Assembly (NCBI GenBank): GCA_026874595.1
Contig: CM049313.1
Coordinates: 54,398,659 to 54,462,658, forward strand
From: Sipunculus nudus
Taxonomy: Eukaryota > Annelida > Sipuncula > Golfingiida > Sipunculidae
Length of the DNA stretch: 64,000 nucleotides
Reading direction: 5' to 3'
Shown here: positions 36,762 through 49,416 of the stretch, piece after piece
Layout of the letters: each line of letters starts with the position of its first letter
Position numbering within the stretch: the first letter of the stretch is position 1
Notes under the pieces: model-generated
Databases searched by the model: none
What the model was told of the DNA's origin: nothing
What the model saw: the letters and a program-made list of their open reading frames with translations, nothing else
Position numbers and translations under genes: made by a program

Positions 36762-37995
36762 AGGGTCTGTGCTCGTCACGATATCATGATATGTTATTAA
36801 GTTCCGTTACAATACTACCAAACAAAAATAATTTATTTGATGAAAATATTCGTTAGATTATGCAGTACATTCTCTGGAAACATTGTACAGTTCCATTAAG
36901 TAGACTAGTTAAAAACAAATGTAAATACATGTACAATATGTTACAATACAAACTAGTCCGTTGCATTTGAGAAATATGTCGTACGTTAAGAAAAAATCTG
37001 AGAAATGTATGATGTCACCTAAAACTTAAGGGACATCACCAGGAGCAATATTATGCCTATTCTTTCAAACTGTCAGCTCAATTTTGCTTTCTACAAAAAA
37101 AAACTTCCAGCTTAACCATCCCCGCACACTGTCTCAGTACTTCGCAAACGGCTGTTTAACATCTTGTTATGGGTTTGCGTGTAGGTAAACACAGCCCACG
37201 TGTGTCTGTTTACCAGAACAAGGCCTCATAACCAGAGGTCTGATCGTGAGCCACACCACATGATGTTTCAGCCAGCGGGATCATGTATTACAAATTTTTG
37301 TGCCAAGTCAGTCAGGGTATCTCCTGATTGACACGTGTTGTGGCCGGGCGATGCATCGCGCCCGGTCCACTGTTTTTAAAACTCGTTTACAGGAGGTAGC
37401 AAACGGTTTCATGGCAATATTTTGGCAGGTATAAATATATTTTAAAGGGAAGAAGCTTTTTTTCGTGCTAATGCAGCATGCTTTATAGGTGATTGGGCCT
37501 TTTAATCTAAAAATGGAGAATGAAAGATTGTGGAAAGTTTGCAAACAGTCAGAGAGTCCGTGGAGACGACTTCCAAAGTCATATAAATTATATATTAGTT
37601 GCAGTGACCTAAATTCAGGTTTTCACAGAGATTTCAGCAAGACCTGTTAGCAAGAACTTTCTGTGTAAACTGGTTACTTTTGTGTCCTGTTAACGGATTG
37701 GCTGACGGCTGGTTGTATAAAACATGAAAATACAGGTGGGCCGTGGCGCAATGTTGTTTTATACATAGTAACTCCTGTCAAAGAGTTCCTGTCAAACTCA
37801 TGTTTTCCCTGCATAGCCATGTAAAATATAGGTCAAAGTGACGTAATATCAGGTATGCATAGACGTTTATCCATGACGTGTCTGGATGATTAGCAAGAAC
37901 TCTCTGGGTGTAATAGTTACCTGTGCCCTATACACTACCGGACTAACAGACGGCCGAATGAAAGGACGGCGGATAGAAAGTCTGAGAATAAATAT
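36762..37995. other. No recognised gene
   Basis: Moderately AT-rich sequence with no repeat shared with the rest of the window. The minus-strand open frame 37308-37544 has no domain. Confidence 0.45.
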
Positions 37996-38157
37996 ACAGG
38001 TGGCTTCATCCCCCCCCCCCTTTTTTTTTTAGGCGCTGCAACTTTTTTTCAAAGGGTTTCTGACCAATGTTCTCGGCTTAGACCCCCCCCCCCCTTTTTC
38101 CGGAACTAAGGACCTGATTAAGGACCTCCTTTTACAAAATCCTGGATCCGCCCCTGG
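37996..38157. mobile_element. Small hAT-type MITE-like element
   Basis: The right end AAATCCTGGATCCGCCCCTG is the complement of the widespread CAGGGGCGGATCCAGGA-type terminus. The left end CAGGTGGC is only partly inverted-complementary. The interior contains two C-runs followed by T-runs and is non-coding. Confidence 0.5.
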
Positions 38158-38931
38158 AAACTATCATGTTAATTATACTGCTTGTAGTGTTCATTTGAGA
38201 AAATGGTTTCATTTTTTTAAATATTAACAAATAACCATTTTTTGGATAGTTTTAAACATGACACAACTCTTGCGAATGTGGTATCCTTCGGATGTCGAAT
38301 CAAACACCAAGTACAGTCTCAGATGGGAGCGAAGAGAATAAGGGTATTGGCTAGTTATATGAAATTAGTGTCATAATTGTATTATTATTGCATTGTATCA
38401 TTAAGCATGATCCTTTAATTTTGCAGATCTCTGAAAAAAGTCCTTTCACCCGGGTAGATCTTTTTGAATATGCTCCGTGTCCTCACACCTTTCGAAGCCT
38501 TTTGTTCATTAGTTCTCAGCGTTTTCACCACACGTTTTATTTTAGAAAACTGGTTTAATTGGAAATTATATAATTTAATATAAGTATATATAATAACAGC
38601 GGACGCTACATTTTAAATTTCACAGACCCTCATCATGAAAATATCTACCTTTTAATAAAACCGATTGCTCATTTACTAAGTCAAAAGTAATTTAATTTGA
38701 GAAAAACTGGTTTAATTGGAGATTATATAATTTTATACATTATAAAATTTTCACTTTGACATAGCCATACATAGTAGCAGTCTCATAATTTTTTTTAAAA
38801 TTTGTTTTCAATGTTTTATACCTGTACGAGATCTGAGGTTCTATAACAGGACATGAACCTTATCAATGAATAAAAATGGTTCAGACAAGTATCCAAATTG
38901 AAATATCTTAACACCACGACAGTACAATCAT
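38158..38931. other. No recognised gene; phrase shared with 42687
   Basis: 'Acattttaaatttcacag' with 'catgaaaatatctacc' near 38608 recurs at 42690 just upstream of a family-A copy, so a short repeat is present. The rest is AT-rich and unique. Confidence 0.45.
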
Positions 38932-41900
38932 CTTTAGCTCAGCTGACTGAAAGTCATCTGAGCTATAGCGATCACTCTTTGTCCGTCGTCCGTCTGTCTG
39001 TCTGTCCGTCTGTCTGTCTGTCTGTCTGTCCGTCTGTCTGTCCGTTAACCAGGCACATATCGTAACCGCTAGAACTGGAATCTTCTTACTTGACATCCTG
39101 GGAGGTCCATGAAAAATCTCCTTGGAAACCAGAAATTAGGTCTCTGTTACCCATATCCTTCGAGCTATCGGGCCCCAAAGTACCCCCCAGAAAAGTCCAA
39201 AATTTCATACAAAAACTTCAATATCTCATTAACTACTTGACTAATGGTCATGATTTTTGGCATACATATTGATCATGAGAGGTTCCATCAGTTCCTGAAG
39301 ACTGGTGGCGCCACCTGTATTTTTCGATTTTTTACGAATTTTTTTCTCTATTTTTGAGACCTTTAAAAATGTGAACATCTGTTAACAAGGCACAAATCGT
39401 AATGACTGGACTTAGAATCTTCATTCTCGACACACTGAGAGACCTATGAAAAGTCTCCATGGAAACCAGAAATTAGGTCTCTGTTACCCATATCCTTCCA
39501 GCTATGGGGCCCCAAACTACCCCCCAGAAAAGTCCAAAATTTCAAACAAAAACTTCAATATCTCATTAAATACTTGACTGATGGTCATGATTTTCTTCGT
39601 ACGTATTGATCATGAGATGTTCCATCACTTCCTGCAGACTGGTGGCGCCACCTGTATCGTTCAATTTTTTACGAATTTTTTTCTCTATTTTTGAGACCTT
39701 TCAAAATGTAAACATCTGTTAACAAGGCACAAATCGTAAAGACTGGACCTAGAATCTTCATTCTTGACACACTAAGAGACCTATGAAAAGTCTCCATGGA
39801 AACCAGAAATTAGGTCTCTGTTACCCATATTCTTCGAGCTATGGAGCCCCAAAGTACCCCCAAGAAAAGTAAAAAATTTCATACAAAAACTTCAAAATCT
39901 CATTAACTACTTGACTGATGGTCATGATTTGTGGCATAACTATTGATCATGAGATGTGTCATCACTTCCTGCAAAATGGTGGTGCCACCTTTATTGTTCG
40001 ATTTTTTACGATTTTTTCCTCTATTTTTTAGACCTTTTAGGATGCTGTCATCTGTTAGCATGGCACAAATCGTAACGACTGGACCTAGAATCTTTATTCT
40101 TGACACACTGAGAGGTCCATGAAAAATATCCTTGGAAACCAGAAATTAGGTCTCTGTTACCCATATTCTTCGAGCTATGGAGCCCTAAAGTACCCCCAAG
40201 AAAAGTAAAAAGTTTCATACAAAAACTTCAATATCTCATTAACTACTTGAATGATGGTCATGATTTGTGGCATAACTATTGATCATGAGATGTGTCATCT
40301 GTTCCTGCAGACTGGTGGCGCCACCTGTATCGTTCGATTTTTTACGATTCTTTCCTCTATTTTTGAGACCTTTAAGGATGCTGTCATCTGTTAGCATGGC
40401 ACATATAGTAACGACTGGACCTAGAATCTTCATTCTCAACACACTAGAAGACCTATGAAAAGTCTCCATGGAAACCAGAAATTAAGTCTCTGTTACCCAT
40501 ATCCTTCGAGCTATGGGGCCCCAAAGTACCCCCCCCCCCCCAGAGTAGTCAAAAATTTCATACAAAAACTTCAATATCTCAATAACTACATCACTGATGG
40601 TCATGATTTTTGGCATACATATTGATTATGAGATGTTCCATCAGTTCCTGCAGACTGGTGGCGCCACTTATGTTATCTATCAAGAGGGTACAAATTGCAA
40701 CAACTGGACCTAGAAACTTCATTCTTGTCATGCAAGGAGGCCCATGAAGAGTGCCTGTGGAAACTTGAAATTAGGTCTCTGTTACCCATATCCTTCAAGC
40801 TATAGGTCTCTGAAGTATCCCTCAGAATAATGGACAATTTGATACAAAAGCTGAAGTATCTGAACAACTAATATTGACCATTAAGTGTTTTTAGCTCAGC
40901 TGACTGTAAATCATCTGAAGTATCCCTCAGAATAATGGACAATTTGATACAAAAGCTCAAGTATCTAAACAACTATTGCAGTGATCACCATGATTCTTTG
41001 CATGGATATTGATCATGGAATGTGTCATCAGTTTCTGCAGTATGGTGGCGCCACCTGTATTTTTTTTATTTTTACGTATTTTTTTCTCTATTTTTGAGAC
41101 CTCATAAGATGCGGTCATCTGTTAACATGGCACAAATCGTAACAACTGGACCTAGAATCTTCTCTCTTGACATGCTGAGAGGCCCATGAAAAGTTTCCTT
41201 AAAAACTTGAAATTAGGTCTCTGTTACCCATAACCTCTGAGCTATGGGGCTCCGAAGTACCCCTCAGAATAATGGAAAATTTGATACAAAAGCTCAAGTA
41301 TCTGAACAATTATTATATTGATCACCATGATTCTTTGCATGGATATTAATCATGAAATGTTTCATCAGTTTCTGCATTCTGGTGGCGCCACCTGTATTTT
41401 TTCAATTTTTAGCTCAGCTGACTGAAAGTCATCTGAGCTGTAGGGATCACCTTTTGTCCGTCGTCCGTCTGGCCATCCAGGCGTCTGTCTGTTAACAGGG
41501 CACAAATCGTAACCGCTAGACCGGAAATCTTCATACTTGAAATCCTGGGAGGTCTATGGAAATTCTCCTTTTAAACCTGAAATTAGGTCACTGTGACCTA
41601 TATTCTTCGAGCTATGGGGTTCTGAAGTACCCCCCAGAATAATGCAAAATTTAATACAAAAGCTCAAGTATCTGAACAACTAATGCATTAATCACCATGA
41701 TTCTTTGCATGGATATTGATCATGGAGTGTTTCATCAATTTCTGGAGATTGGTGGCGCCACCTATATTTTTTTTTTTTTACGATTTTTTTTCTCTACTTT
41801 TGTGATCTTTAAACATTTGGTCATCTGTAAACAGGGCACAAATCATAATGACTGGACCTAGAATCTTCTGTCCTCACCTCCAGGGAAGCCCATAAAAGGT

Positions 41901-42549
41901 CTACATGGAAACCCGAAATAAGGTCCCTGTTACCCATATTCTGTGAGCCATGGGGCTCTGAAGTACCCCCCAGAATAAAGATTTGGTCATATATTAACAG
42001 GGCACAATTCATAATGACTGGACCTAGAATCTTCTGTCCTCACCTCCAGGGAAGCCCATAAAAGGTCTACATGGAAAACCGAAATAAGGTCCCTGTTACC
42101 CATATCCTTCATGCTCTGGGGCTCCGAAGTACTCCTAGAATCTCCTTTCTTGATATGCTGGGAGGCCCCTGAAAAGTCTCCTTGTGCACCTGAAATTACA
42201 TCTCTGTTACCCATATCCTTCATCCTATGCGGCTTTGAAATACCCCCCAGAATAAACATTTGGATTTGTTAACAGGGCACAAATCATAATAACTGGACCT
42301 AGAATTTTATTTTTTGACATGCTGGGAGACCCCTGAAAAGTCATCTTGTAAACCTTGAAAATAGGTGTCTGTTACCCATATCCTTCATGCTACAGAACTC
42401 CATAGTACCATAATGAATATTGGATGATTTTATACAAAAGGTCAAGTTTGGAAAAAGTATTTCATTCAAATTTGACATTCAGATGATAAAATTACTTTTG
42501 TCAATGTCTTCCTGGTCAGCTGAGCGTCATGACCCCTGGGTCACTTGTT
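38932..42549 (+). repeat. Family-A copy with ~338-bp internal tandem expansion and nested 5' ends
   Basis: Full 5' ends occur at 38932 and 41405 and a partial one at 40889, but there is only one 3' end (42515-42549). About eight body units have 'ggtggcgccacc'-type cores at 39303, 39642, 39978, 40314, 40656, 41044, 41382 and 41752, mostly 336-342 bases apart. Each carries 'cacaaatcgtaac', 'ggtctctgttacccatat' and 'tatggggc'. It is probably a compound of two or three copies plus unequal exchange. Confidence 0.85.
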
Positions 42550-42732
42550 TTATCATATGTCAAGATATTTAGAAATGAGCTAACTGCATCTGAAACATCT
42601 AATAATTTTCTTAGTTTAATCAAGACAATGCAGTAATTTTACTGTTTTAGCAATATTCGTATTGCTAAAAGACTAGAGAAGTGGGGTTGTTACATTTTAA
42701 ATTTAACAGGCCCTCCTCATGAAAACATCTAC

Positions 42733-44837
42733 CTTTTTAGCTCAGCTGACTTTAAGTCATCTGAGCTATAGTCGTGGTCCTTTGTCCGTCGTCCGGCCGT
42801 CCGGCCGTCCGTCCGTTAACAGGGCACGTTTTAAAACTGTTGGACCTACGAATCCAAAATTCTGCATACCATTAGATGTCCCCAAAATCTCCTACCATAC
42901 CAAAAATTGGGTCATTAGAACTTCGTTCCTTCGAAAAAACCTCCGTTTTCCATAAAAAAGCCATTGTTACACTTCAAGGCTGCCTAATATCAAAACCACT
43001 GATCTGTTTTTGATCAGATTTAGTATTCATATTCTTCCATACATTTTCTGTGCACATTCCAAAAATTAGGTCACTTTTGGGTATTATTTTGAAGTTATAG
43101 GCCCAAATATAATGCAATTTTTTAAAAATCAGGAAATATATTTGCTCACTTAACATGAGAATTGCTGAAGCTGGAGACTTTTTTTCAGGAATATAACTTT
43201 ATATAATCAAGATTCAATTGTTTACCCAAAATTAGATCTGAATTTTGCAAATTGTTCAAGTTATTAGCATAAATAAAAAATCAATACCTTAAATTTTGTC
43301 CAAATTTGGCAGTGGCACGTTTTTTCCCTGTAAGTACTGTTGAATTTATTTTCACAGCATATATACATGAGGATTTAATCTTTTTTAAATCTGAAATTTC
43401 AAAGAAATTGTTTGAAAAGAGTAGCTTTTATTCAAGTTTTCATACACCATGTCAAGTGTTGTTAACATCTGGCCAACCTGGTAGTACAGCCTTCACTTGC
43501 ATTATGTAACCCACCCCAGGCAGCTTGCCTTGGCCCAGCTTGGCCACTACTAGCAGGGTTCCACTCTGCCCTGCACTCACCCCCCCCCCCAGCTGGTGCA
43601 TAAACTAGATGAATGTTATAATTTTCTGTATTTTATTTTATTCTTGGACATGCTACATTTTAGATTTTGTATTGTACAACCAGGGTTACAACGATTAAAG
43701 TGCACATTTAATTTGTCCACAAAGTGATGTATTGCTATGAAAGTGTGGATGTTCATCAGATAAGTAATGCTTTACTTCAGAAGAGTAAAACTTCACCAGG
43801 TGTGAAATTGACTATTAATTCCAGTAATTAATTATAGTTGAGATTGTAATTAGCATTATGATATTGTTTGTCCCTCATTCAACCAACAGTGTGTATACTT
43901 TATTTGAAAAGATGTTTTTATTTTATCAAATGTACTGAATCTTTTATTTTATTTCGGTGAATAAAATTAAGCATGTACTGAAAACTCCAATGTGCAAAAC
44001 GTTTTAATAGGGATTCAAGGAATAATTTTGTAGATGCCCCGTTGTTATATATAAACTTAAATGCATTATATCCTTGAAAGTGAAATGAAGGTATTAGTCC
44101 ATTCTGTCCACTTGCCTGTCCATCTGCAAATTTTTCATATGCATCACAGTATCTCAAAACTTTTACTGTTTTTCTTCATGACAGTCTTGTCAGAGTATTA
44201 GTTTGCAATCATATATTGAGAACTTTACTATAACCAAGTAGGAGGGCCCTTTCCTCTTAGCTTCTCATATGCTTATATAAATAAAAAACATTACAATAGA
44301 ATATTTTTCATATTTTGCATTTGCAAAAATTTCAAACTTAAGCTGGTTGTAGTGACCCATGGGTCCTTTGTTTATATTCTGGATTCTCAACATCATTGTT
44401 TGGCTAAAACTGAATAAATACCAGACATGGTGCGAATACTTGGCAAATGTATATGAATATGAATATGAATATGTACTCCATTATAAAATTTCTTGCATAA
44501 GAATGGGAATTCAGGTAAAAATGAAATTATTTGAATACCAGTGCAAATACTTTCAAAATGTATTCATGAATGCATTCATGAATATATTCTATAATATTAT
44601 TTTAATAATCATTTCAGTTATATTTTATTAAAAAAAACATATGATTCTCTTATTATTTTTAATAAAAATTATATTTAGCACAATATTTGTTATTAAATTT
44701 TAATTAAGCTTAACACTAACAACTCATAATACAGCTTATATTTTTTTCCACACAAAACCAGCATGTGCCTCATTTCAAAATCATATTTTTTTATCTTATA
44801 TAACAGCTGAGCGTTGTGACCCATAGGTCCCTTGTTT
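42733..44837 (+). repeat. Family-A variant (subfamily A2) with two 3' ends
   Basis: It has a 5' palindrome (AGCTCAGCTGACTT, AAGTCATCTGAGCT) and a GTCCGGCCGTCCG microsatellite. The body differs from the 17-kb type and matches 56723-60541 in reverse. 3'-like ends occur at 44342-44370 and 44803-44837. A proline-coding C-run lies at 43582-43592. Non-coding. Confidence 0.8.
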
Positions 44838-46915
44838 ATTTGCTGGTCTGTAAACATGTTTAATGTGTATTTATGTTTTCTTGGAAAGTTATAATAAAAA
44901 TGTTTATCTTAGTGCGTCATTAACACATTCTTGAGTATACAGCGAATTTATTCACGATATGAAACAAACGAACAAATACGGCTGGAATATATATTTAATA
45001 TCTTTCATCTGTCAGAACAAAACACAGGTAAACAATAATGTTCAACATATAATATTGCAAATACATTCAGGCCATTGCCAAATAAGTCATCTCGGAGAGC
45101 ACCTTTTTGTGTTTTTTCTAATCTGTCCAGGCTGTAGGGTTACAGTATATATAATGTATTGCAGTTCTGAAATTTATTTATTTACACACCTTACTACTTA
45201 AAGGAGCCTATTCCGATATCTGACGTCTTTTAACTAAAAATAATCCCTTGATCCTTACATGAAAATAGGCCAGATAATGCGGATTTCATGGTACACAGGT
45301 AGTTAATTTTGTTCTATACACGTGTTTTATAACCTTTGTGTCTGATAAAATATGTATGATTAAGAAAAGCAGTATTCAGTTTCTCATAAAAAATTCAGAA
45401 TAATGCTATAATATAACTATTACAAATTAACTTATAAAGATAAGTGTGGGGGAATGGGGGGGGGGGCAAAATAATCCAAATAATCAAAACGCATTCCACA
45501 AGCACATCTGGCGCCAGATAAGACAACCCTTATTTTTTTGCAAACGGTTTTTGGTAGGCAGTGGTCTTCCAACTTCTACACGTGTGCAGGTACCGTGTTT
45601 GTAGACAAACAAGGCCATATATCCGTTATAGAGGAATAATAAGAATCTTTATTAGCAAGAATATCCTACAGTTCATTAATGGAAATCACAAAAATTCTAC
45701 AGATCAGGCAGGAGAATTCCTTTCTTAAATACAAAGAACAAAAAATGCTACAGACGCAGATACGTGGGGTTTTGCAATACAGTATTTTATTCCATTTTGT
45801 TTTGTGATTAAGTGATCTTCGTTTTAAGTAAAATTCAGTCGTCATGTTCGTAATTGCCCTTGGCATGTTTTAACTTTTTTTATTGTTTTTATTATATTAT
45901 AATTACAGTACGTAAACTATATTTATGTGAAGGAAAGAACATGTAATTAGAATCTTATAATATGACAGCAAAATCTAAGATAGTGAATTGCATAAAACTG
46001 CTTTTTGAAGCTTAAGGCATGACAAATCTTGATAAAAATGAGCTCGTTAAAGAGAGTAAATACACCTAATTGACAAAAAGTCATAGATAATGAAGCTATG
46101 GCTCATTGTATTGGTTACTATGGCTTTTCAAATCTATCTCGGCAAAGAATACAAAATTGAAAGTTTGCGGTGAGAGTGTACAGCTGATTTTTTAAGTAAC
46201 TCCTAATGAAACTCGCATACAGAATGTGTAATTAATGCATTTTTATGTAGGATTCTATGACCCCAGGTCTTTTTAACGATATTAAGTTGCCTACAGTTTC
46301 CAGAAATGGAAGTTACATGTGACATTAAATTAATCTGTAATCAGCTATGTTCAAGAGTGACTCCACGGAACCTAATTGAAATGTTATGTTTTCCCATCGG
46401 ATCTTGCAGACATTTTGGCAATAGTGAAATTAAAACACTTTCTTCTTTAAAACCGAAAACATGACACACGACTTTTCAAAATCTAAAAATAGGTTTTGCA
46501 CCAAGTGGGAGAAATCCTTTACATTCAGAAATATACAGAGCACTTGTGGGCTATATTTCTAAGAAATACACTATAAACCTCTATTTCTTTAAAATTCTAA
46601 ATGCCCGGTAAATAAAAAAAAATATATGATTGGCACAAATTCAGTATATAAAAATTAGGATAGATATCCTCAATAATAATATTTACAAGCATATTAACTA
46701 CCAATGATAAAATCCATAAACGTCATGAGGTAATATACACGTGCATTAATTTACATGTTATGTCTATTAGGCATGTAATTTATGCTTTGTGTTTTTGGCT
46801 ATGTAATCATGTATGTGTTACAAGTACCTGCGCATGTAATTGTATGTTTTCATGTTTGTAACTGTTTACAAGATGTAATGTTATTGTTTCAATAAAAAAA
46901 AAATAATGACGCGTC
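44838..46915. other. No recognised gene
   Basis: AT-rich unique sequence (poly-G at 45450-45465). No open frame longer than 80 codons shows a domain or splice context I trust. Confidence 0.45.
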
Positions 46916-46939
46916 AGATTTACTCATGAAGATACCGCC

Positions 46940-47285
46940 CATGCACTAGTGACCTTTTGTTCCCGGGTCCAATGTTGGCCAGGACGTAGGGCCAACATGG
47001 GTACACATGTGGACCCATGGAGGGTACCAGGCGGGGTCTGTATATGGGGCCCACGAATGGCTACCAATGGGCTAAAAAGGGAAGACACAAGGGTCCTTGG
47101 AGGGTTTGTCACTGCATGCAAACAAGGGACCCATGTGGTACATGTCCATAGGCCCCATATGGGCTAACCCTGTGGGCACCACTGACTTTTTGCTCCCAGG
47201 TCCAATTTTCACTAGGACGTAGGGCCAACATGGGTACACATGTACGCTGGTGGGGACCCGGGAGGGTCTGTATATGGGGCAAAGC
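46940..47285 (+). repeat. ~240-bp tandem repeat, two units
   Basis: 'Gacgtagggccaacatgggt' recurs at 46984 and 47217, along with 'ttttgytcccrggtccaat' and 'gtctgtatatggggc'. GC content is distinctly higher than the flanks. Overlapping open frames on both strands follow from the composition and are not convincing genes. Confidence 0.8.
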
Positions 47286-47289
47286 ACTT

Positions 47290-48398
47290 CTGTCGATATA
47301 AAAATAAACCAGTGCTATTAATTGAGATAATCCAGGTGTTGCAGGTACAAAAATATGTGTTTCTCACCTGTTTCATTGTTTGGGTTTGAGTTTACTTGTC
47401 TTAATATATGTATAGTCCTAATTACACATTTCCCGTGCTGAAGATCAGGGTCAGGCTTTTTTTTAAATTAAACTTAATTATGTTTGGTAAAGGGCTATGT
47501 TATGTAAGTGTGCAGGCATATAGGGTTGCAGCACATGATCAGTCTGAAATTAGGTAAAGTTTTGAAATGCCGTGCTAGTCTGTTACTTACAAAAGTAATG
47601 TAAATGGTTGACACCTTTTGAAAAAGACTAGCTGTGTGTGGGTTCTTGTACACAAGCTTTTGGGTGCTCGGCCCCCTTCCTCAGGTGTAAATGGAGCTAC
47701 TCCTCAGGTAGCAGTTCCCAGCTTTTTCAAGCCATTCTCGAGGTCAAAACAGGTCTGAAACAGCATACATGAACATCGAGAGTAGTGTGACAGGCCACTG
47801 GGGAAAGGTGAATTGTATGACTAGCCACTCGTATTTGACATTCATACCACTTCAATTTTTTTTAACTGTAAAAATATCATTTGTTTTGTTGTGCAATCTA
47901 TTTAAAAGTTATTGGGCATCATAAAGACTCTATGATTAATAAATATAACAGGTCGATACTTTAAGTATTTTACAGAAATGAAGATCGTCTGACACCCAGA
48001 ATCAACAAGTGTGCGATAATTGAAAAGCCAAGGATTTCTTTCCGTCATTGCTTATTTATTTTAAACTTCTAATGATTGTTTGTGTCAGATATCAATAAAA
48101 ACATGACTATTTAGGCGTGTTACTTAAACAGGATTGTCGCGGACTTCTCTTCATTTTATATAATCTAAATTGAAAAGAACTCGCGAAGTTGGGACCAAGC
48201 GAGTCGCCCGAAAAGGCCACGTGACAGTGTAAGCTGTCCTCAGCTTGGTCATATCCGTGGATCAAGGGCAGTAATTTTATTATCAGAGATTTTTATTATA
48301 CATTCTGAGAAAACACAAGGCCGTAAACGACAGTTTTATTCAAGTTTTAATCAACTCATGTCTTCCTTAACTCCACAGACGGACGAACTAATGAACAA
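47290..48398. other. No recognised gene
   Basis: Unique AT-rich sequence. A locally CG-richer patch (48180-48250, with GTCGCCCG and CACGTG) precedes the open frame on the other strand. Confidence 0.4.
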
Positions 48399-48776
48399 TT
48401 ACATGCGATATAACTGCATATATGCAGCGTAGGTATAAAGCATAGCGAACCGCAGAGTAAGGGCACGGAAGTCAGGGCAACACGTGGACAACACGTCAGT
48501 CGTTCTTTGATCAAACTCCGTTTTCCTATCTTTTTGATGAAAGTGTCGTGAATGAATCATATATTTCACATTCTGTGGAGTACTAATTTTGACTAAGTCT
48601 TGCAGGTTTTGTGTTCGTTCGTTCGTAGCGATATCGATCTCAGGGCCGCAGTCATTCACTACTATTTGGGGTGATTTTGAAGTAGGAACTTCCGAACGGA
48701 GTGATAATTTCCCCGCGTGTAAGTACACGGGTGAACAGCGTGACCTAGTTTTGGGCTTCTTGGGACAAGCAGCCAT
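48399..48776 (-). CDS. Unrecognised minus-strand open frame, 125 codons; doubtful
   Basis: This is the longest non-repetitive open frame outside the transporter. The predicted product begins MAACPKKPKTRSRCSPVYLH and is basic and polar, with no membrane segment or domain I recognise. The region is not repeated elsewhere in the window and has a slightly higher GC content, which would suit a first exon. No obvious splice donor or promoter was identified. Chance occurrence remains likely. Confidence 0.15.
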   Translation of the reverse strand: MAACPKKPKTRSRCSPVYLHAGKLSLRSEVPTSKSPQIVVNDCGPEIDIATNERTQNLQDLVKISTPQNVKYMIHSRHFHQKDRKTEFDQRTTDVLSTCCPDFRALTLRFAMLYTYAAYMQLYRM

Positions 48777-48799
48777 CCTCGTACGGAGTGAGCGCTAAT

Positions 48800-49416
48800 C
48801 GGTGCTGTAACCAGCCATTTGTCACTTGCCTGTAGTTCAGATACCACGGCCCACAGGCTTTTACCGTTTACATGTTTGCAAACTTACGCAAGCACCTAAT
48901 GTTTTATTTTGGGAAATACTGTAACATTTATAACTGGATGTCAAATACACAGGGGCCGATGCCCTGGATAAATACCCGTGCCTCTTGCACTCGTACTCAA
49001 TCGCCCGTGAATGAAGCTCATTAAAGCTAGACGCGGGTCATTTCCTAGTTGTCATCAACCATGTAAATTGCAAACATTTTAATATACTGCATTATCCAAA
49101 TGAAAGAACAGCGTAAATGGTCAAAATTTGAAGAAGAAAAAATATTCGAAAACTTTATTAGACTGTATTTTTGGACTGAAAGGGGGACTTGTGTAACAGA
49201 CTTAACCGGAAACGGATATCTAGTTGTCGATCAGTTAAGACATTCAGGCCGGCAGTTTGACTAGGTTCGTGCAAAATTTTGCCTCTCAGGCTTAGACCCG
49301 CACATAAGTCGACCCCCCCCCTTTCATGGATTAATTTTTTAGGAGCAAATTTCTCGACGTATATGCGGTTTTTTACGGTACATAAAATAATCGATTAAAT
49401 TATCGATCATCAGTCG
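48800..49416. other. No gene; short MITE-like fragment
   Basis: 'Cgcacataagtcgacccccc' with 'gtatatgcggttttttacgg' (49300-49380) looks like part of a small mobile element. The rest is unremarkable. Confidence 0.35.

Noticed and set aside
5683-41765. CRISPR-like arrays
   Set aside because: The regular spacing comes from eukaryotic tandem repeats with similar, not unique, spacers, and there are no cas genes.
46924-47287. Overlapping frames on both strands, read at first as a small gene
   Set aside because: The segment is a two-unit tandem repeat with higher GC; open frames on both strands follow from composition.
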